Shown here: positions 1 to 11,120 of the stretch, piece by piece
How the letters are laid out: each line of letters starts with the position of its first letter
How positions within the stretch are numbered: the first letter of the stretch is position 1
Source of the DNA: Symsagittifera roscoffensis
Lineage: Eukaryota > Xenacoelomorpha > Acoela > Convolutidae
Direction: 5' to 3'
Assembly (NCBI RefSeq): GCF_963678635.1
Contig: NC_087064.1
Location: 11,452,819 to 11,516,818 of the forward strand
DNA: 64,000 bases
Program-made: the position numbers and the translations under genes
The notes under the pieces: model-generated
Told to the model about the DNA's origin: nothing
What the model saw: the letters and a program-made list of their open reading frames with translations, nothing else
The model's database searches: none

Positions 1-1391
1 TGGTTGAAATGAGTCAATTTTGACTTCATCAGATCATAATCAAAAGTATTATAAATATTCTTTTTCATATTTCTCATTTTTTGCTCCGAGTTTCGAACAA
101 AAACGGAATGTTTATGCTTGGTGTGGTTTTTTTTGTTCAGTCCATATTCGGTGACCGAAAGAATAGTTTTCAACAATTTTTTATACTCCAATGAAAATAT
201 CGGCTCCCTGAAACCAAATTTAGAAGGATATTTTACCCGCCATCATTTTTTCACAGTTATGCGAGTTTGAAAATTGCCAATTTTGGCCATTCTCTGGAAT
301 AATTTATGTGCGCTTCGAAGATTTTTTTTTCATTTTTTTTCTCCCACAGTTTATTCGATATGGATTATGGGGTAGTCGGAACATTCAGGGCTTTGCCCTG
401 TATACGAGCAGTTTTGTTTTAAATTATTGTTCATAGTGCTTTTGCTTATGAGCTCATGAAGTCAATTTTTAGTCATTTTTCACTTTATTCAAACTTTTTT
501 CTCTTCATTTTTAATATCAAACTACAGTCTGAAAACTTTTCTTTTTTCGGACTGTTTTTCTCGACTAAGATGTAAGAGATTCTAATTTTTTCTCACCAAG
601 ATCTCAATTGTCACTAAAAACTCTTCGAAATGAACATGTCATTGTGGCAGTTGATTTGCGACAGAAATGTCTCAAATTTAAAGTTCCTGCTCTTAATTAT
701 TTTTTGTGCGATTAAATGTTAGCAGTTAGATTAAACTCGATTTGGTGAAAAAACTAGAAAACCAACAAGTTTTAATTAGTTCACTCTGCCAATTTTTATG
801 TAAGATAATGGATAAAAAGCCAAAAAAGTGTTTAATAAAATTATATTGGTTGAACGTAAACTTGTGATTATTTATAATCACAACTTGATCTCAGTGTGGC
901 TGATGCAGCTCGAAGTGAAAAAAGTTGCTTCGCAAACAATTTCCAGGTTGTTCATGCGTGAATTGGCCTTAGCTAAAACTAGTCGGACAAGGATCCAGAT
1001 CGTCTTTTTATTATCAAAAGTTAGTTATGTCACTTGCGTCGCTAAGGTGCTCAAAACTAGCGGCTTAAATTGATTAATATTTTTGAAATTGTTTTTCCAA
1101 GATTTTTTGAAAAAAAAATTGATTGAAAGTTTATAGCGGCCGAGAACTTCATCGAATATGAGCCACGCATCGTGTTTTTGGATCTGCAAGAGTTTATTTA
1201 GGTTAAACTGAAGACAATTTGCAATCTAATTTCTCAGGTCGAGTTTTCAGATTGTTTTCATCAAAGAAAAAATTAACTTCGGTTTTAAGCTGATTTAATG
1301 CAGTCATTTTTGCTAATTCCAGCAAAACATACAATAGAAAAAAGAGCGGACACTGAGGAAAACTTTCCGTTCAGCTTAGCTTCTTCTCGTC
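1..1391. other. AT-rich non-coding DNA with a dispersed-repeat fragment
   Basis: I see no credible gene here. The first 400 or so bases resemble parts of the 3532-5038 repeat: they share a 'TTTATGCTTGGTGTGGTTTTT'-like stretch (about 110-130), a 'TCGATATGGATTATGG' stretch (357-372) and a 15-bp hairpin CAGGGCTTTGCCCTG at 386-400 followed by ATACGAGCA. The remainder is low-complexity AT-rich sequence. One 81-codon open frame at 828-1073 has no recognisable features and a non-ATG start. Confidence 0.6.
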
Positions 1392-1761
1392 CAGGGCGGA
1401 TTTAGAGGGGGGACGCTCCCCTCCCTCAGGGATTCGACCCCTTGTCGACCCAAAGGGTCCCATTTGGTACTTTTTAAGAAATCCATTTTTGGCCGACCGA
1501 CCCTAAAACTTTTCTAAAGGCGCCTTCAGCGCGAACATATACTAACTTTGAGGGGGAGGAAGCGCCAAAAAACGCAATTTTTTCGTAAAAATTTTCGAAG
1601 TGCCCAAAAACGGCTTTTTTTACCTGTTTTTTTTTCAAAAATTTGCCTGTGGCGCAGAGGGTTTGGAAAATTAATTTGGTCGACCTAAAAAAAGGCTCGT
1701 CAAAATTTTCAAAACTTCTCGAAAAAACCGCCCCCTCGAGAAAATCCTAGATCCGCCTCTG
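1392..1761. mobile_element. hAT-type MITE (370 bp), copy 1
   Basis: Non-autonomous DNA transposon with imperfect terminal inverted repeats: it starts CAGGGCGGATTTAGAGGGG and ends CTAGATCCGCCTCTG. It is flanked by a near-perfect 8-bp target duplication (TTCTCGTC at 1384-1391, CTCTCGTC at 1762-1769), the size typical of hAT transposases. The interior shares blocks with four other copies in the window (CCCTTTGGGTCG-like, a run of GTCGACC, AAAAAGGCGTTTTTT-like), here in the opposite orientation to the 49.9, 52.4 and 54.6 kb copies. It has no coding capacity, so a transposase must have come from elsewhere. Confidence 0.8.
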
Positions 1762-2257
1762 CTCTCGTCGATCATTTTTTCACAATTTTTTTGCCCAAAA
1801 ATATGGGTGATTTAGGAATTTTGTACCAAGTTTAAAATTACGTAGCTGAAAATCCTCCCATCCCGCGGAGAAAATTTTAGATCTGTCCCTGGCTGAAATC
1901 TAACCATTAAAAGTTTACCACAGAATGGTAGGTAAAGGCTACAAAATCACAGTTTTCTGCTTTTTACCAATTTTGAGAGTGCTCAATTGATTCAAAATTG
2001 AGCGCAAAAAAAACGAAAAAGCTGTCGATTCTGTTTTTCCATGGATGCTTTTGAGGGACAAATGTTTCGTTTTCTCAATAGTTCGTTGTCACCCTCATAG
2101 TCGTTATCAGGGATAGCATCGAGCGGAAAGATTAGCGGATATCTGGGTTATTCTATTAACAATCAATTATAATAAATAACAACGAGAAACAGTTGCTGCG
2201 CAAGTAGCACAGAATGTTTCAACCAAATTGATTTTAAAAAACTTAAAAATAGAAAGA
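1762..2257. other. Non-coding spacer
   Basis: AT-rich sequence between the MITE and the candidate ORF at 2258. I see no gene, repeat or RNA in it. Confidence 0.5.
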
Positions 2258-2749
2258 CTAAATTTTTTTAAAAAAAGTGGAAACTAATTCCGCCCTACTC
2301 TTCGAGAGTGATCGAAACATTAATCGAAAATGTCCTTGATGCCAGCTAAAGTATCTCAACTCACATCTGAGAACTCCAGCGTCAATTAGAGTTGACTTCA
2401 GACTCGCACACTCAAACTTCGACCTGTCAACGATAACATCACACACTTCATCTACTGGAGCAACTCCACCGCTGGAACCAAAGTTGTAGCCAGATTTCAA
2501 ATCCAGACCCATGCCACAAAATGAACTCGATTGACAGTAGATCCCAATCGACCAATGGAAGCTCTCCAATTTCTCGACACAGTTTTGTTGGCTGACTCCA
2601 GAACGCGGAACAATCACTGCGTTGTAGATCGGGTTTTTGGGTATTTTTAGTTCACAGCTTTCGATTTTACTAGAACAAAATTGACAGTCGCCCCCAAAAA
2701 ACTGAGTGGAATTGATGAAAAGCAGAAATAACCATCCATATGCAGACAT
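2258..2749 (-). CDS. Candidate secreted cysteine-rich protein or exon, unknown function
   Basis: 163 codons from an ATG at 2749 to a stop at 2258. The first ~18 residues (MSAYGWLFLLFINSTQFF) look like a cleavable signal peptide, followed by a region with about ten cysteines (for example CQFCSSKIESC near residue 22) and no transmembrane segment. I recognise no family. The stretch is less AT-rich than its surroundings, which favours real coding sequence, but no homologue, promoter or second exon could be identified. It could be a single-exon secreted peptide gene, the first exon of a longer gene, or chance. Confidence 0.35.
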   Translation of the reverse strand: MSAYGWLFLLFINSTQFFGGDCQFCSSKIESCELKIPKNPIYNAVIVPRSGVSQQNCVEKLESFHWSIGIYCQSSSFCGMGLDLKSGYNFGSSGGVAPVDEVCDVIVDRSKFECASLKSTLIDAGVLRCELRYFSWHQGHFRLMFRSLSKSRAELVSTFFKKI

Positions 2750-3027
2750 CTTTCAAAATTTTTTATGTTCTATTCAAAATTGAGAACAAAAGTGCTGTGG
2801 AAATCCAAAATCAATTATTCAGCAAAATTTGGCACAGCTGTCTCCTTTCTCCTATGTATTCAGAAAAGTTGCAAGAAAACCCCCATCCTTTTTTTGTTTT
2901 ATATTGTTTTGGAGATACAGTAGTTCAAGCTGAAAAAACAGATACAGCCATTTTTCCAATTTTCCCATTCACGTCTAACTGTCACTGGTAGATTTTCCTA
3001 ATCAAAAGCAATGGAGCCAATTTTAGA

Positions 3028-4020
3028 TCGGATAAAAGGCTTGTTTTTCCCATTTTTCTTATATTAAATTAAAACCTTAGTCAAACACGGCGAAACTCAG
3101 TTTCAGGCCAGACCAATAGTATCAGCTGGTCTCTTTGATTCCATGGCCCCTTTGGGTGGCCCCAAAACCTACACTATTTTAAGGTGATTGCCTATAGCAG
3201 ATTTTCCCACGGGCACGTTAAAGTTTTTAGTATTGTTTCACAGAAATAAACGACTATAAAACCAAGCAAACATGGGATTTTAACCTTTCCATCATATTGA
3301 GAAAAAAATTCTCCATTGGTGGTTTTTGAGAATAGGTTAAATATTCCACCCAATGTTGCTCAACAAAAAGTTTCCACCCCCATTCTCCGCGGTTAAGCAT
3401 AAAAATTTCCACCCCCATTCTCAGCGGTTAAGCATATGCAAAGGATGTGCCTTGTAACAAAATAATTCAGTCTGGAACGTGGAAAACACAAGAAGCGGAC
3501 ATACGAGAAAAACGAGATAGCCTTTCATAAATTGTGTGCGAATCGCAGAAACCACAATTTGTGTTCCGATTTTCGGAATGCAGATTATTTATGCTTGAGG
3601 TGGTTTTTGTTCCGACTTTTGAATAAAACAGAATATCTATGCTCGGGGTGGTTTTATCGAATTAATAATTTTTGCCAAAAATTGTTTTTTTATTCCCCAT
3701 TGAAGACATTAACTACCTATAATCTGTTTCAAACTTCTCGAAAATTAAAAACAGCCAACTTGGCCCTGCTCTTGACTTATTTATGCGCGCTCTGAAAATT
3801 TTACTCAAAAAGCTGGAAAAAAACGCAAAAAATTTATGCATGGCGAAACATCCCGCACAACAAAATCGTTACAAATTGAATTGAGTCCAGCTAATTGGTC
3901 GTAATAATTTCGTACAACTCATTTTTCCACACTTGATCTTCGCTATTTCCCAAAAATTTTAAATATTTTTTTTACAATTCGATATGGATTATTCGATATT
4001 CGATACTAATTAAGATGCAG
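3028..4020. repeat. 993-bp tandem duplication, unit 1
   Basis: This block is repeated head to tail at 4021-5013, essentially base for base; the only difference I noticed is AAAAGGC against AAAAAGC near the start. The units begin TCGGATAAAA and the sequence after unit 2 begins TCGGAACATT, so TCGGA occurs at all three junctions. Inside each unit is a shorter direct repeat (TTTCCACCCCCATTCTC-GCGGTTAAGCAT twice, about 3373-3434). The 87-codon open frames at 3532 and 4525 are by-products of the duplication and do not look like protein. Confidence 0.9.
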
Positions 4021-5013
4021 TCGGATAAAAAGCTTGTTTTTCCCATTTTTCTTATATTAAATTAAAACCTTAGTCAAACACGGCGAAACTCAGTTTCAGG
4101 CCAGACCAATAGTATCAGCTGGTCTCTTTGATTCCATGGCCCCTTTGGGTGGCCCCAAAACCTACACTATTTTAAGGTGATTGCCTATAGCAGATTTTCC
4201 CACGGGCACGTTAAAGTTTTTAGTATTGTTTCACAGAAATAAACGACTATAAAACCAAGCAAACATGGGATTTTAACCTTTCCATCATATTGAGAAAAAA
4301 ATTCTCCATTGGTGGTTTTTGAGAATAGGTTAAATATTCCACCCAATGTTGCTCAACAAAAAGTTTCCACCCCCATTCTCCGCGGTTAAGCATAAAAATT
4401 TCCACCCCCATTCTCAGCGGTTAAGCATATGCAAAGGATGTGCCTTGTAACAAAATAATTCAGTCTGGAACGTGGAAAACACAAGAAGCGGACATACGAG
4501 AAAAACGAGATAGCCTTTCATAAATTGTGTGCGAATCGCAGAAACCACAATTTGTGTTCCGATTTTCGGAATGCAGATTATTTATGCTTGAGGTGGTTTT
4601 TGTTCCGACTTTTGAATAAAACAGAATATCTATGCTCGGGGTGGTTTTATCGAATTAATAATTTTTGCCAAAAATTGTTTTTTTATTCCCCATTGAAGAC
4701 ATTAACTACCTATAATCTGTTTCAAACTTCTCGAAAATTAAAAACAGCCAACTTGGCCCTGCTCTTGACTTATTTATGCGCGCTCTGAAAATTTTACTCA
4801 AAAAGCTGGAAAAAAACGCAAAAAATTTATGCATGGCGAAACATCCCGCACAACAAAATCGTTACAAATTGAATTGAGTCCAGCTAATTGGTCGTAATAA
4901 TTTCGTACAACTCATTTTTCCACACTTGATCTTCGCTATTTCCCAAAAATTTTAAATATTTTTTTTACAATTCGATATGGATTATTCGATATTCGATACT
5001 AATTAAGATGCAG
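4021..5013. repeat. 993-bp tandem duplication, unit 2
   Basis: Second, near-identical unit of the 3028-4020 block. It runs on into the dispersed-repeat end TCGGAACATTCGGGGCTTTGCCCTG at 5014-5038, which shows that this is the native right border and unit 1 the extra copy, or the reverse by unequal exchange. Confidence 0.9.
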
Positions 5014-5924
5014 TCGGAACATTCGGGGCTTTGCCCTGATAAACGAGCAAATTTTCAGCTATTTTCGACTTTTTAACAACAAAATTTTGACGGAATCTTT
5101 TGATAGCATCATCTATGTTGTTTTCCTGAGCTCAAAAGTTTTATAAAGGTTCACTTCTGATCATTTTTTGTAAAATTATGGGGGTTGCTAGTTGAGCCAA
5201 TTGCTAGTTTGGCCAAATTGGGCAAATTAGAGTGCGATATATTGCGTTCTAATAACACGCGTAAACGGTGGATTCATGTGTTCCATACTCGTTTGAGGCA
5301 AATCATTTCGTCGTATTTGGTCGTATTTCTTAGATACAATACGTTAAATTCATCTCTCTGTAGTTTACATTAGCATATTAGCGTGTGGCGTATAAACTAT
5401 TAAAACTAACAAAACCATGAAAAAAAACTTTTGTTTCGATTACTTCGTCAATTTTCGACCGAAATTTTTTTTTATTGGCCTTGAAGTCCAGTCGGAACAA
5501 TCAGAGCTTTGCCGTGATATACGCACAGTCTTGTTTTTATAATCATTAATGGGGGAAATGGTAAAAAAAGGATCCGGTTTTAGCGTTGGAGATAAATCAG
5601 TGAAAAGAGGTTTTTTGTAGTTATAGATTAAACTGAGCTTTTATAATATGTTTCATGACAAGCGTTTTTGATATTAGGTTGAACGCTCTTGCAAAAATCA
5701 ATCTATGAACTGGAATTGAAAAAAGCGAAGATTTTGCTTGTCCTCTATACTCTCTAAACTCACTGCCTCAAATAGTTTAAGATGTTGGCAAAAGCTAAAC
5801 CTAGTATTTTTGATAGTTTTTTGAACATGTTTTATTTTATCGAGACTACAAAAAAAACCGTAGAAGATACAAATGAAATGAATATTCGTTAGGAGCACGC
5901 AAGTGAAAACAAAATTACGCTAGC
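5014..5924. other. Dispersed-repeat ends and non-coding DNA
   Basis: It contains two more ends of the hairpin-bearing repeat family (CGGGGCTTTGCCCTG at 5024-5038 and a decayed CAGAGCTTTGCCGTG at about 5502-5516, each preceded by CAGTCGGAAC). I see no gene. Short open frames at 5185-5373 and 5698-5898 lack recognisable features. Confidence 0.5.
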
Positions 5925-7175
5925 CATTGAGCACCGAGCTGCTCATTATGATAAAAGTAAGCCACACAATGCTTCGTCGGAAGTTGGGTGCAATCAAAGA
6001 GACATGTACGAAAATGAAAGAATTGAAAGAAGAACATGTGACAAGAACAAGGAAAAGGAAATCGTAAGCGATTTGGACCTGAATTGAATCAACAAAAAGA
6101 AAAATTTTGAAGAAGAATTAATTAAAGGATAAAACCGGACTTACCTTTGGTCATGGAAACGCGGCGAAGCAAAGAAGGCAGTCAAGCCAAAAAGTATAAG
6201 AGATACAATTACGAAAAATTCGAGCTGAATGACGTGATGGAATCATTGGTCGGACTTGATGAGATACTGATCCCACACGACGTTGACTTGGCCGATGACA
6301 GTGAGACTGACTGGGTTGAAAATCGACCAGAACCAGAATTCGAGATAGAAACAGAAATTGAACAAACACATGATCAAGACCTAAGGATTCTTGAATGCAA
6401 TCATGACCTTCCATGTTGACCTGAACGAGACAATTCAAGAATACAAGAGCAGGAAGTACTTTAGACGTGATAACACTGAAGCCAACTGGGTCGCTCCAGT
6501 TGGACCTCTAAGCATACCTGAATCGAACCTCGACATGCTTTGTCATGGGTGACCGACCAGGATGTCTATGAATTTTTCGGTCCGGGAAGAAGGAGTAAAA
6601 CTCAGCCACACCAGAAAAATTGGCCAAAAACTATTCAAATTGGCTAGAGAAACAGTAGAAATAGAGACATTGGAGAAAACTCTAATAATCCGGCATTTAA
6701 GTGGATTTTTAACCTTGTTTTGACATTTCGAAAACTTACTCAATCATCATCAATGTCACTGACAGCAACTTTACACTTACGAAATGCACATGCGCCATTG
6801 CTATAATTGTGGATGTGTGTTTTAAAACGGCGTTAGCAGCTGAATTTAGTTGAGGCTAAAACCACCAATTTTTCATAGAAATAGAGACCAGAAGTTTGGG
6901 GATTGATAGCGCTGCCCCATGCTGCATCGCAGATACCGGGAATTCATCAATTCAATGCGTTATTAATCAAGGCCACTGATAGGCAACGCGTGAACCTTGT
7001 TTTTCTAGTGCTGGTACTACCTCGTCTCAGGAAATTTGTAGTTGAAAGAGGAGTGACCTCACTCTTCTTACAGGTTTTTACATCCAAATAGGAGAGAACT
7101 GCGCCCACGTGGGTGGTATGCTCTGATTTAGATAATTTTTTGGAAGTAGATATTGATGTTTACTTGCTTAACAAG
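5925..7175 (+). pseudogene. Relic of Ty3/Gypsy pol 3' end plus macro-like ORF
   Basis: Read in shifting + frames, this stretch aligns in order with the end of the pol gene and the next ORF of the 18-41.6 kb element. About 5925-6000 gives RAAHYDKSKPH against RAAHYENLKPH; 6147-6220 matches the basic tail; 6330-6400 gives DLRILECNHD against NLRILEWRRD; 6570-6660 gives EEGVKLSHT against GVGVGLTHT; 6903-7090 gives ALPHAASQIPG and LRKFVVERGVTS against ALPPSVAQVPG and LRDFMIERRITE; and the end near 7170 gives FLEVDIDVY against FAETEIMVH. Stops and frameshifts break it throughout. It is an old, divergent relative of the large element and not a fragment of the same copy. Confidence 0.7.
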
Positions 7176-8648
7176 TACTATTTAATTATTTGAAGGTACA
7201 TGATAATGAATCAGAAGTTTCTCTTCAAAATTTAGGTTTCAACATTGTAATCAAATAAAAAAATATAAAACTAGTGAACTGATCTTAGAATAGCGTTACG
7301 TTGTATAGTTTTCTTGTTGTCTTATTGTTTTTTAAATTTTGCTGTGTTGTGTTATGCAAGGTTGTGGTAAATTATATTACTTAATCTGGTTATTCCATGT
7401 AATTAAGTTCCAGCTCCGAGCCTTTAAATTGATGTTGTCAAATGCTTCGTATAATTGAGGTAGACAAACCCCCTGGGTAGTACTTTTTACACACAGGAAA
7501 CAAAAATTTTGATTGACTGATTTTGACAAAATGAACTTAAGTCTCAGCGAATCTAGAAAGTGCTCTGGAGGAAATATATCAGCGACTGCTGGATTGTAAC
7601 TTTGGAATCGAAGATCTTTAGAATTCTGACACGAGCACCCAAGAACTGATGATAGTTGCCACACAATTATTGAGTAGCCTTGTTTTTCAAAAGCAATATG
7701 GACTTGACCTATGAAGTGTTGCATTAAATTTAAATAAAATTGATGTTTTATCGCCATTTAGATTAGTTTATTGTAAAAGTCCTGACGATGCACATAGAGC
7801 GAAAACGTTTGAAATTTTATTTTTTTCAAAAACCTCTTCAATACTAAAATAATGTTTTTATCCCTGTTTGTTGTCATAATCAAGTTGTTTCCAAAGTTCA
7901 ATTTATCGACAACTCCATAAACGCTATTGTAGAGGAAGGACGGTTAAGATAAATTAACATTACGACGATGCATTTAATGCTGATTTATGACTTCATTGCT
8001 GATATATATGCATTTTTATATCGCTGGTATGGCCCTATCCCGCTTGTGCACTTACCGTAACTAAACGGAAGGGCCCCTTTTTTAAATTAGTTTTTTTTTA
8101 TTTCTCTCGCTGGGCATTTTCTGGGCGAAGAATACAGTGTGGCAGCTCTTTTGAAGCCCCTCCAGTAAAAAATAGCCCGTCCAGCAAAAAAAAAGACAAA
8201 AAAAGGAAGCAGGCACAGTGGAGTAAAACGACAACTAATTTTTTTGCGCAATACTAGTAACCCTATATATACGCTATATAGTAACACTACTAGTAATTCA
8301 AAACTAGCGAAACATGGGATCAATTTGTATGATTGCATTGATGAATAAAAGCACCGTTGTTTTGAAAATAAAAAAATTTCATGTGCATGTCTCAATGATG
8401 TGTCTGAATTCATTAATAGAGAGGCTATAAATCACTGGAAGGTCTTCATTGGCAAAAATCAAAAAAGAGTTTTTCAAGCAGTTGTTGAACTTCAACACGG
8501 TAACATTCACCCAAAACATGCAGAGCGACGGGAAACTAAAAAAATCCAATTAGGAGCTATCAAATCGCATTACAGATTTCATTCGGGTTTACAAATTGAA
8601 TGATATTGTCATACCGCTATGTCCTCAAGGTATGAACTGCTAATCCTT
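7176..8648. other. AT-rich non-coding DNA
   Basis: There is no convincing gene. A 126-codon - strand frame (7377-7757) and a 108-codon one (8087-8413) have no family resemblance and biased hydrophobic composition. A CTGACGA...GCGAAAACG stretch at about 7782-7812 resembles the core of hammerhead ribozymes carried by Penelope-like elements (see findings), but no Penelope protein is evident. Confidence 0.4.
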
Positions 8649-8880
8649 GAATCCGCATGGATAGATAATGTGGAGCTTGAGCGAGAGAAGTTAAAACAAC
8701 TAGTTAATGTTTACGTTTATTTACGTTCTGAACCGTAGTTCTCATTAGACGTCGTTCTCGTCCTTGCTATCAAAGTCAATCGAACAGCACACATTAATGT
8801 TATATAATATCAAAAAATAATCGATATAAAAATACATAATAAGTTTTATATGGACTTTTATCTATCCATGCCGGATGACA
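8649..8880 (-). repeat. Probable 3' LTR of the - strand Gypsy element
   Basis: On the - strand the element's coding region is followed by a polypurine tract (complement of 8881-8894, reading CCGAGGAGGGGGAA) and then TGTCATCC, the classical border between PPT and a 3' LTR beginning TG. The proposed LTR is short (about 232 bp), ends ...GGATTCA, and its two ends are inverted near-copies of one another (ATCCGGCATGGATAGATAA and TTATCTATCCATGCGGAT). The right border is proposed from the CA dinucleotide and that symmetry; no second LTR is present to confirm it. Confidence 0.5.
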
Positions 8881-8956
8881 TTCCCCCTCCTCGGGAAAAA
8901 TGATAAAGTTTTTAATTGAGTTTTTAAGTCCCCGCTGGACTGTTTGTTCTGTTTAT

Positions 8957-10028
8957 TCATTTCTCTCCTCTTGTTTCCGCGGTGTTGTTATCGAAGTTGT
9001 CAATTATTGTTCCGTGCTCTTCTTCAGTATTCGGTTGTTTGTCTGCTTTTTCTTGCTTTTTCTCTATGTCCTTCGTGTTTATGCAAAATATGTCGTCATT
9101 TTCCATCGTTTCGTCTTCTGCTTCCATTGGTGAAGTTAGATCTATCGCATTGTTTGTGGAGCTTGATTTGTGTTTTGGGCTAATAGCCTGTATAAATTGC
9201 ACACACGCCTTATATTCTGGAGTTTTTTCCAAAAACCCCATTTCCTGAATCAGAGATTTTAGGTTTGGCGAGTCTTTTTTCGATTTTTCTGGTGGCGAAT
9301 CAGATTCAAATTGTTTTATCCCGGTTGCACTCGTGATCGGTATTCTGCTGATTGGGATGGGATTACCTAGTGCTGTCGCTAATGTCGCCTGTCGGTTTCT
9401 AGTCGACTTTCTTGTTGCGGTTGCAGGTGGTGTATTCTTCTGATTTTGTCGCTTTGGTGATGGTGAGGTGGTCTTCTCCGATGTTGACGACGATTCATCT
9501 TCCTTTTCTGAGCTTTTGTTTGGTATCTGTTCAATCTCCGTTTGGAGGCTCATCCCTCGTGGCGTTTGTAATTTTCTTACTGGTTTTCCTCCAGTCCGCT
9601 TTCCTGTCGCTTTTCTTATTGTGGGACTGACTTTGTTTGTGCTCTGGTTCTGTGCTGACTTCTCTTGAATGTTAGCTTGATTGGTTGCCCCGTTGTGGTG
9701 TCCTCCTTAAACATGGGATATTGTGGAGCTTGTGGATCTTTTTTGTCTAAAAAACGTAAGCATGGTCCTGTTCTCCGTGCGGATTTATAAGCAACATAGT
9801 CGCTTAAACGAGAAAGTCTGCAAGGTCCGTAATTACCGGGTTAGTAACAAAGGCAGTTCCGCTATTTCTTAGTAACCTCGGTTGTTTGCCAAAAGTTTGT
9901 ACCCAAGCAGTGTGTGGTGTGTAGGTTAGAATTTTTCCATCTATGGTCTTATATTTTTGTTCAAATGTTTTTGGGTTTTCAACTTTCGTTGCTAACCGGA
10001 TAGTTTTCCGTCCACTTGTTCTATGCAT
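8957..10028 (-). pseudogene. C-terminal region downstream of integrase (Gypsy, - strand)
   Basis: Two frames follow the integrase. 9804-10028 encodes 74 residues (ends ITDLADFLV) that match the region after the integrase core where a chromatin or LTR-binding tail usually lies. 8957-9553 encodes 198 hydrophilic residues rich in Ser, Lys, Glu and Thr, including a basic stretch (TRKSTRNRQATL) and an acidic end, and no transmembrane helix. It sits directly before the polypurine tract. It might be the tail of Pol or a small third ORF; it is not an envelope protein. I recognise no domain. Confidence 0.5.
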
Positions 10029-10172
10029 TTTTCGATATTTTTGTCGACTGTTCGTTGCACTTCCTTTTATCTTATGTTAAGTTTGTTCTTAACTAGTTCT
10101 ATAGGTTTTGAGTATGCACCTGTTTCTGGCTGTGTTGGTGAATGCCTGTTTGTGAGCGTCCTTGGTAGTGAT

Positions 10173-11120
10173 TTATGTGTGACGTAAGATTTGCACTTCA
10201 TCCTCCGACCATAACTCGAGGTCATGCATAACTTCTGCTGGCAGAGGTGGCTTCGTAAGATTCTTTCGAACTAAACATGCATGCTTTGCGCCCTCCCAGT
10301 TTAGATTGTTAGGTGAGCTATTTGTGGCTATGTTTGACAGTGGGGTATTTGGTTTTCTACCCATATGTGCCACAAAAGGGGAAAATTTTGTGACACCGTG
10401 TGTTGTGATTCTTAGTGTTTTATTTCTGCGACTTTTTAATATTTCTGCGACATCTGAAGCTAGCTTATATGGTGTCTTTGATTGGTCTATTTTCATTACT
10501 GCTAACCTACGTTTAATCGTTTGAATCATTCTCTCAACAACCCCTATGGCTCTGTGATCATCTACGTGTGCGAAAAGTAGTTTTATATTATTTGTCCGTC
10601 AGAACATTTGGAATTTTTTCGCCCTCAATGTTTGCGCTTGATCACACCTTAATCTTCTCGGTGCCCCGTTGTTAGAGATATATCTTTGCATGAACTTGAT
10701 TGCAATGTCTTCTGTTGTATTTGATACACTTTTTGCTGTCGGGAACTTTGACCACTTATCTATCGCAACTAAAATGTATGCATCCCTATTCACTTCGTCC
10801 AGTAGGGTCCACGCGAAGTCTAATTGAACTTCCTCATTAGGTTCGACTACCGGTTCCATTTGGAATGAAAGCTTCTTTCCTAAGATGGGTATTAAATTTT
10901 TACCTTGCTCTGTGCAATGTTTGCAAATTTGGGCCATTTGCACAATTGAACGGTGCATGTGCGGGAACCAGAATTGGTGAGTCAAGTCCAACATTGCTGC
11001 TGATCCCGGGTGTGTTAGATGGAGACTGTCAAGTACTGTCTGTCGCAGTTGGGAGGGAGTGACGATTCTTTCATCGATGAGTAGGCAATCCTCGCGGACA
11101 TGTAGCCGGTTCCGAATGTT
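10173..11120 (-). pseudogene. Integrase (Gypsy, - strand), broken
   Basis: An HHCC zinc-binding start (HLTHPGSAAM...FPHMH...ICKHC, about 10,900-11,010) is followed by the catalytic core: VQLDFAWTL supplies the first acidic residue, LRCDQAQTLRAKKF the second (near 10,625), and GVVERMIQTIKRRL the glutamate (near 10,520). A stop at 10,598-10,600 separates the second and third acidic residues, so the chain 10,599-10,994 ends early and resumes at 10,529-10,173. The integrase would insert the element's cDNA into host DNA. Order and spacing are normal for Ty3/Gypsy; the copy is inactive. Confidence 0.8.

Noticed and set aside
3532-4788. Two identical 87-codon ORFs (3532-3795 and 4525-4788)
   Set aside because: Identity comes from the DNA duplication; the start is not ATG and no protein feature is visible.
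7377-7757. 126-codon - strand ORF
   Set aside because: No family pattern, non-coding composition, no splice or neighbour support.
8900-9668. Hydrophobic + strand ORFs with many Phe/Ser/Leu residues
   Set aside because: They are complements of the Lys/Glu/Ser-rich C-terminal ORF of the - strand Gypsy element.
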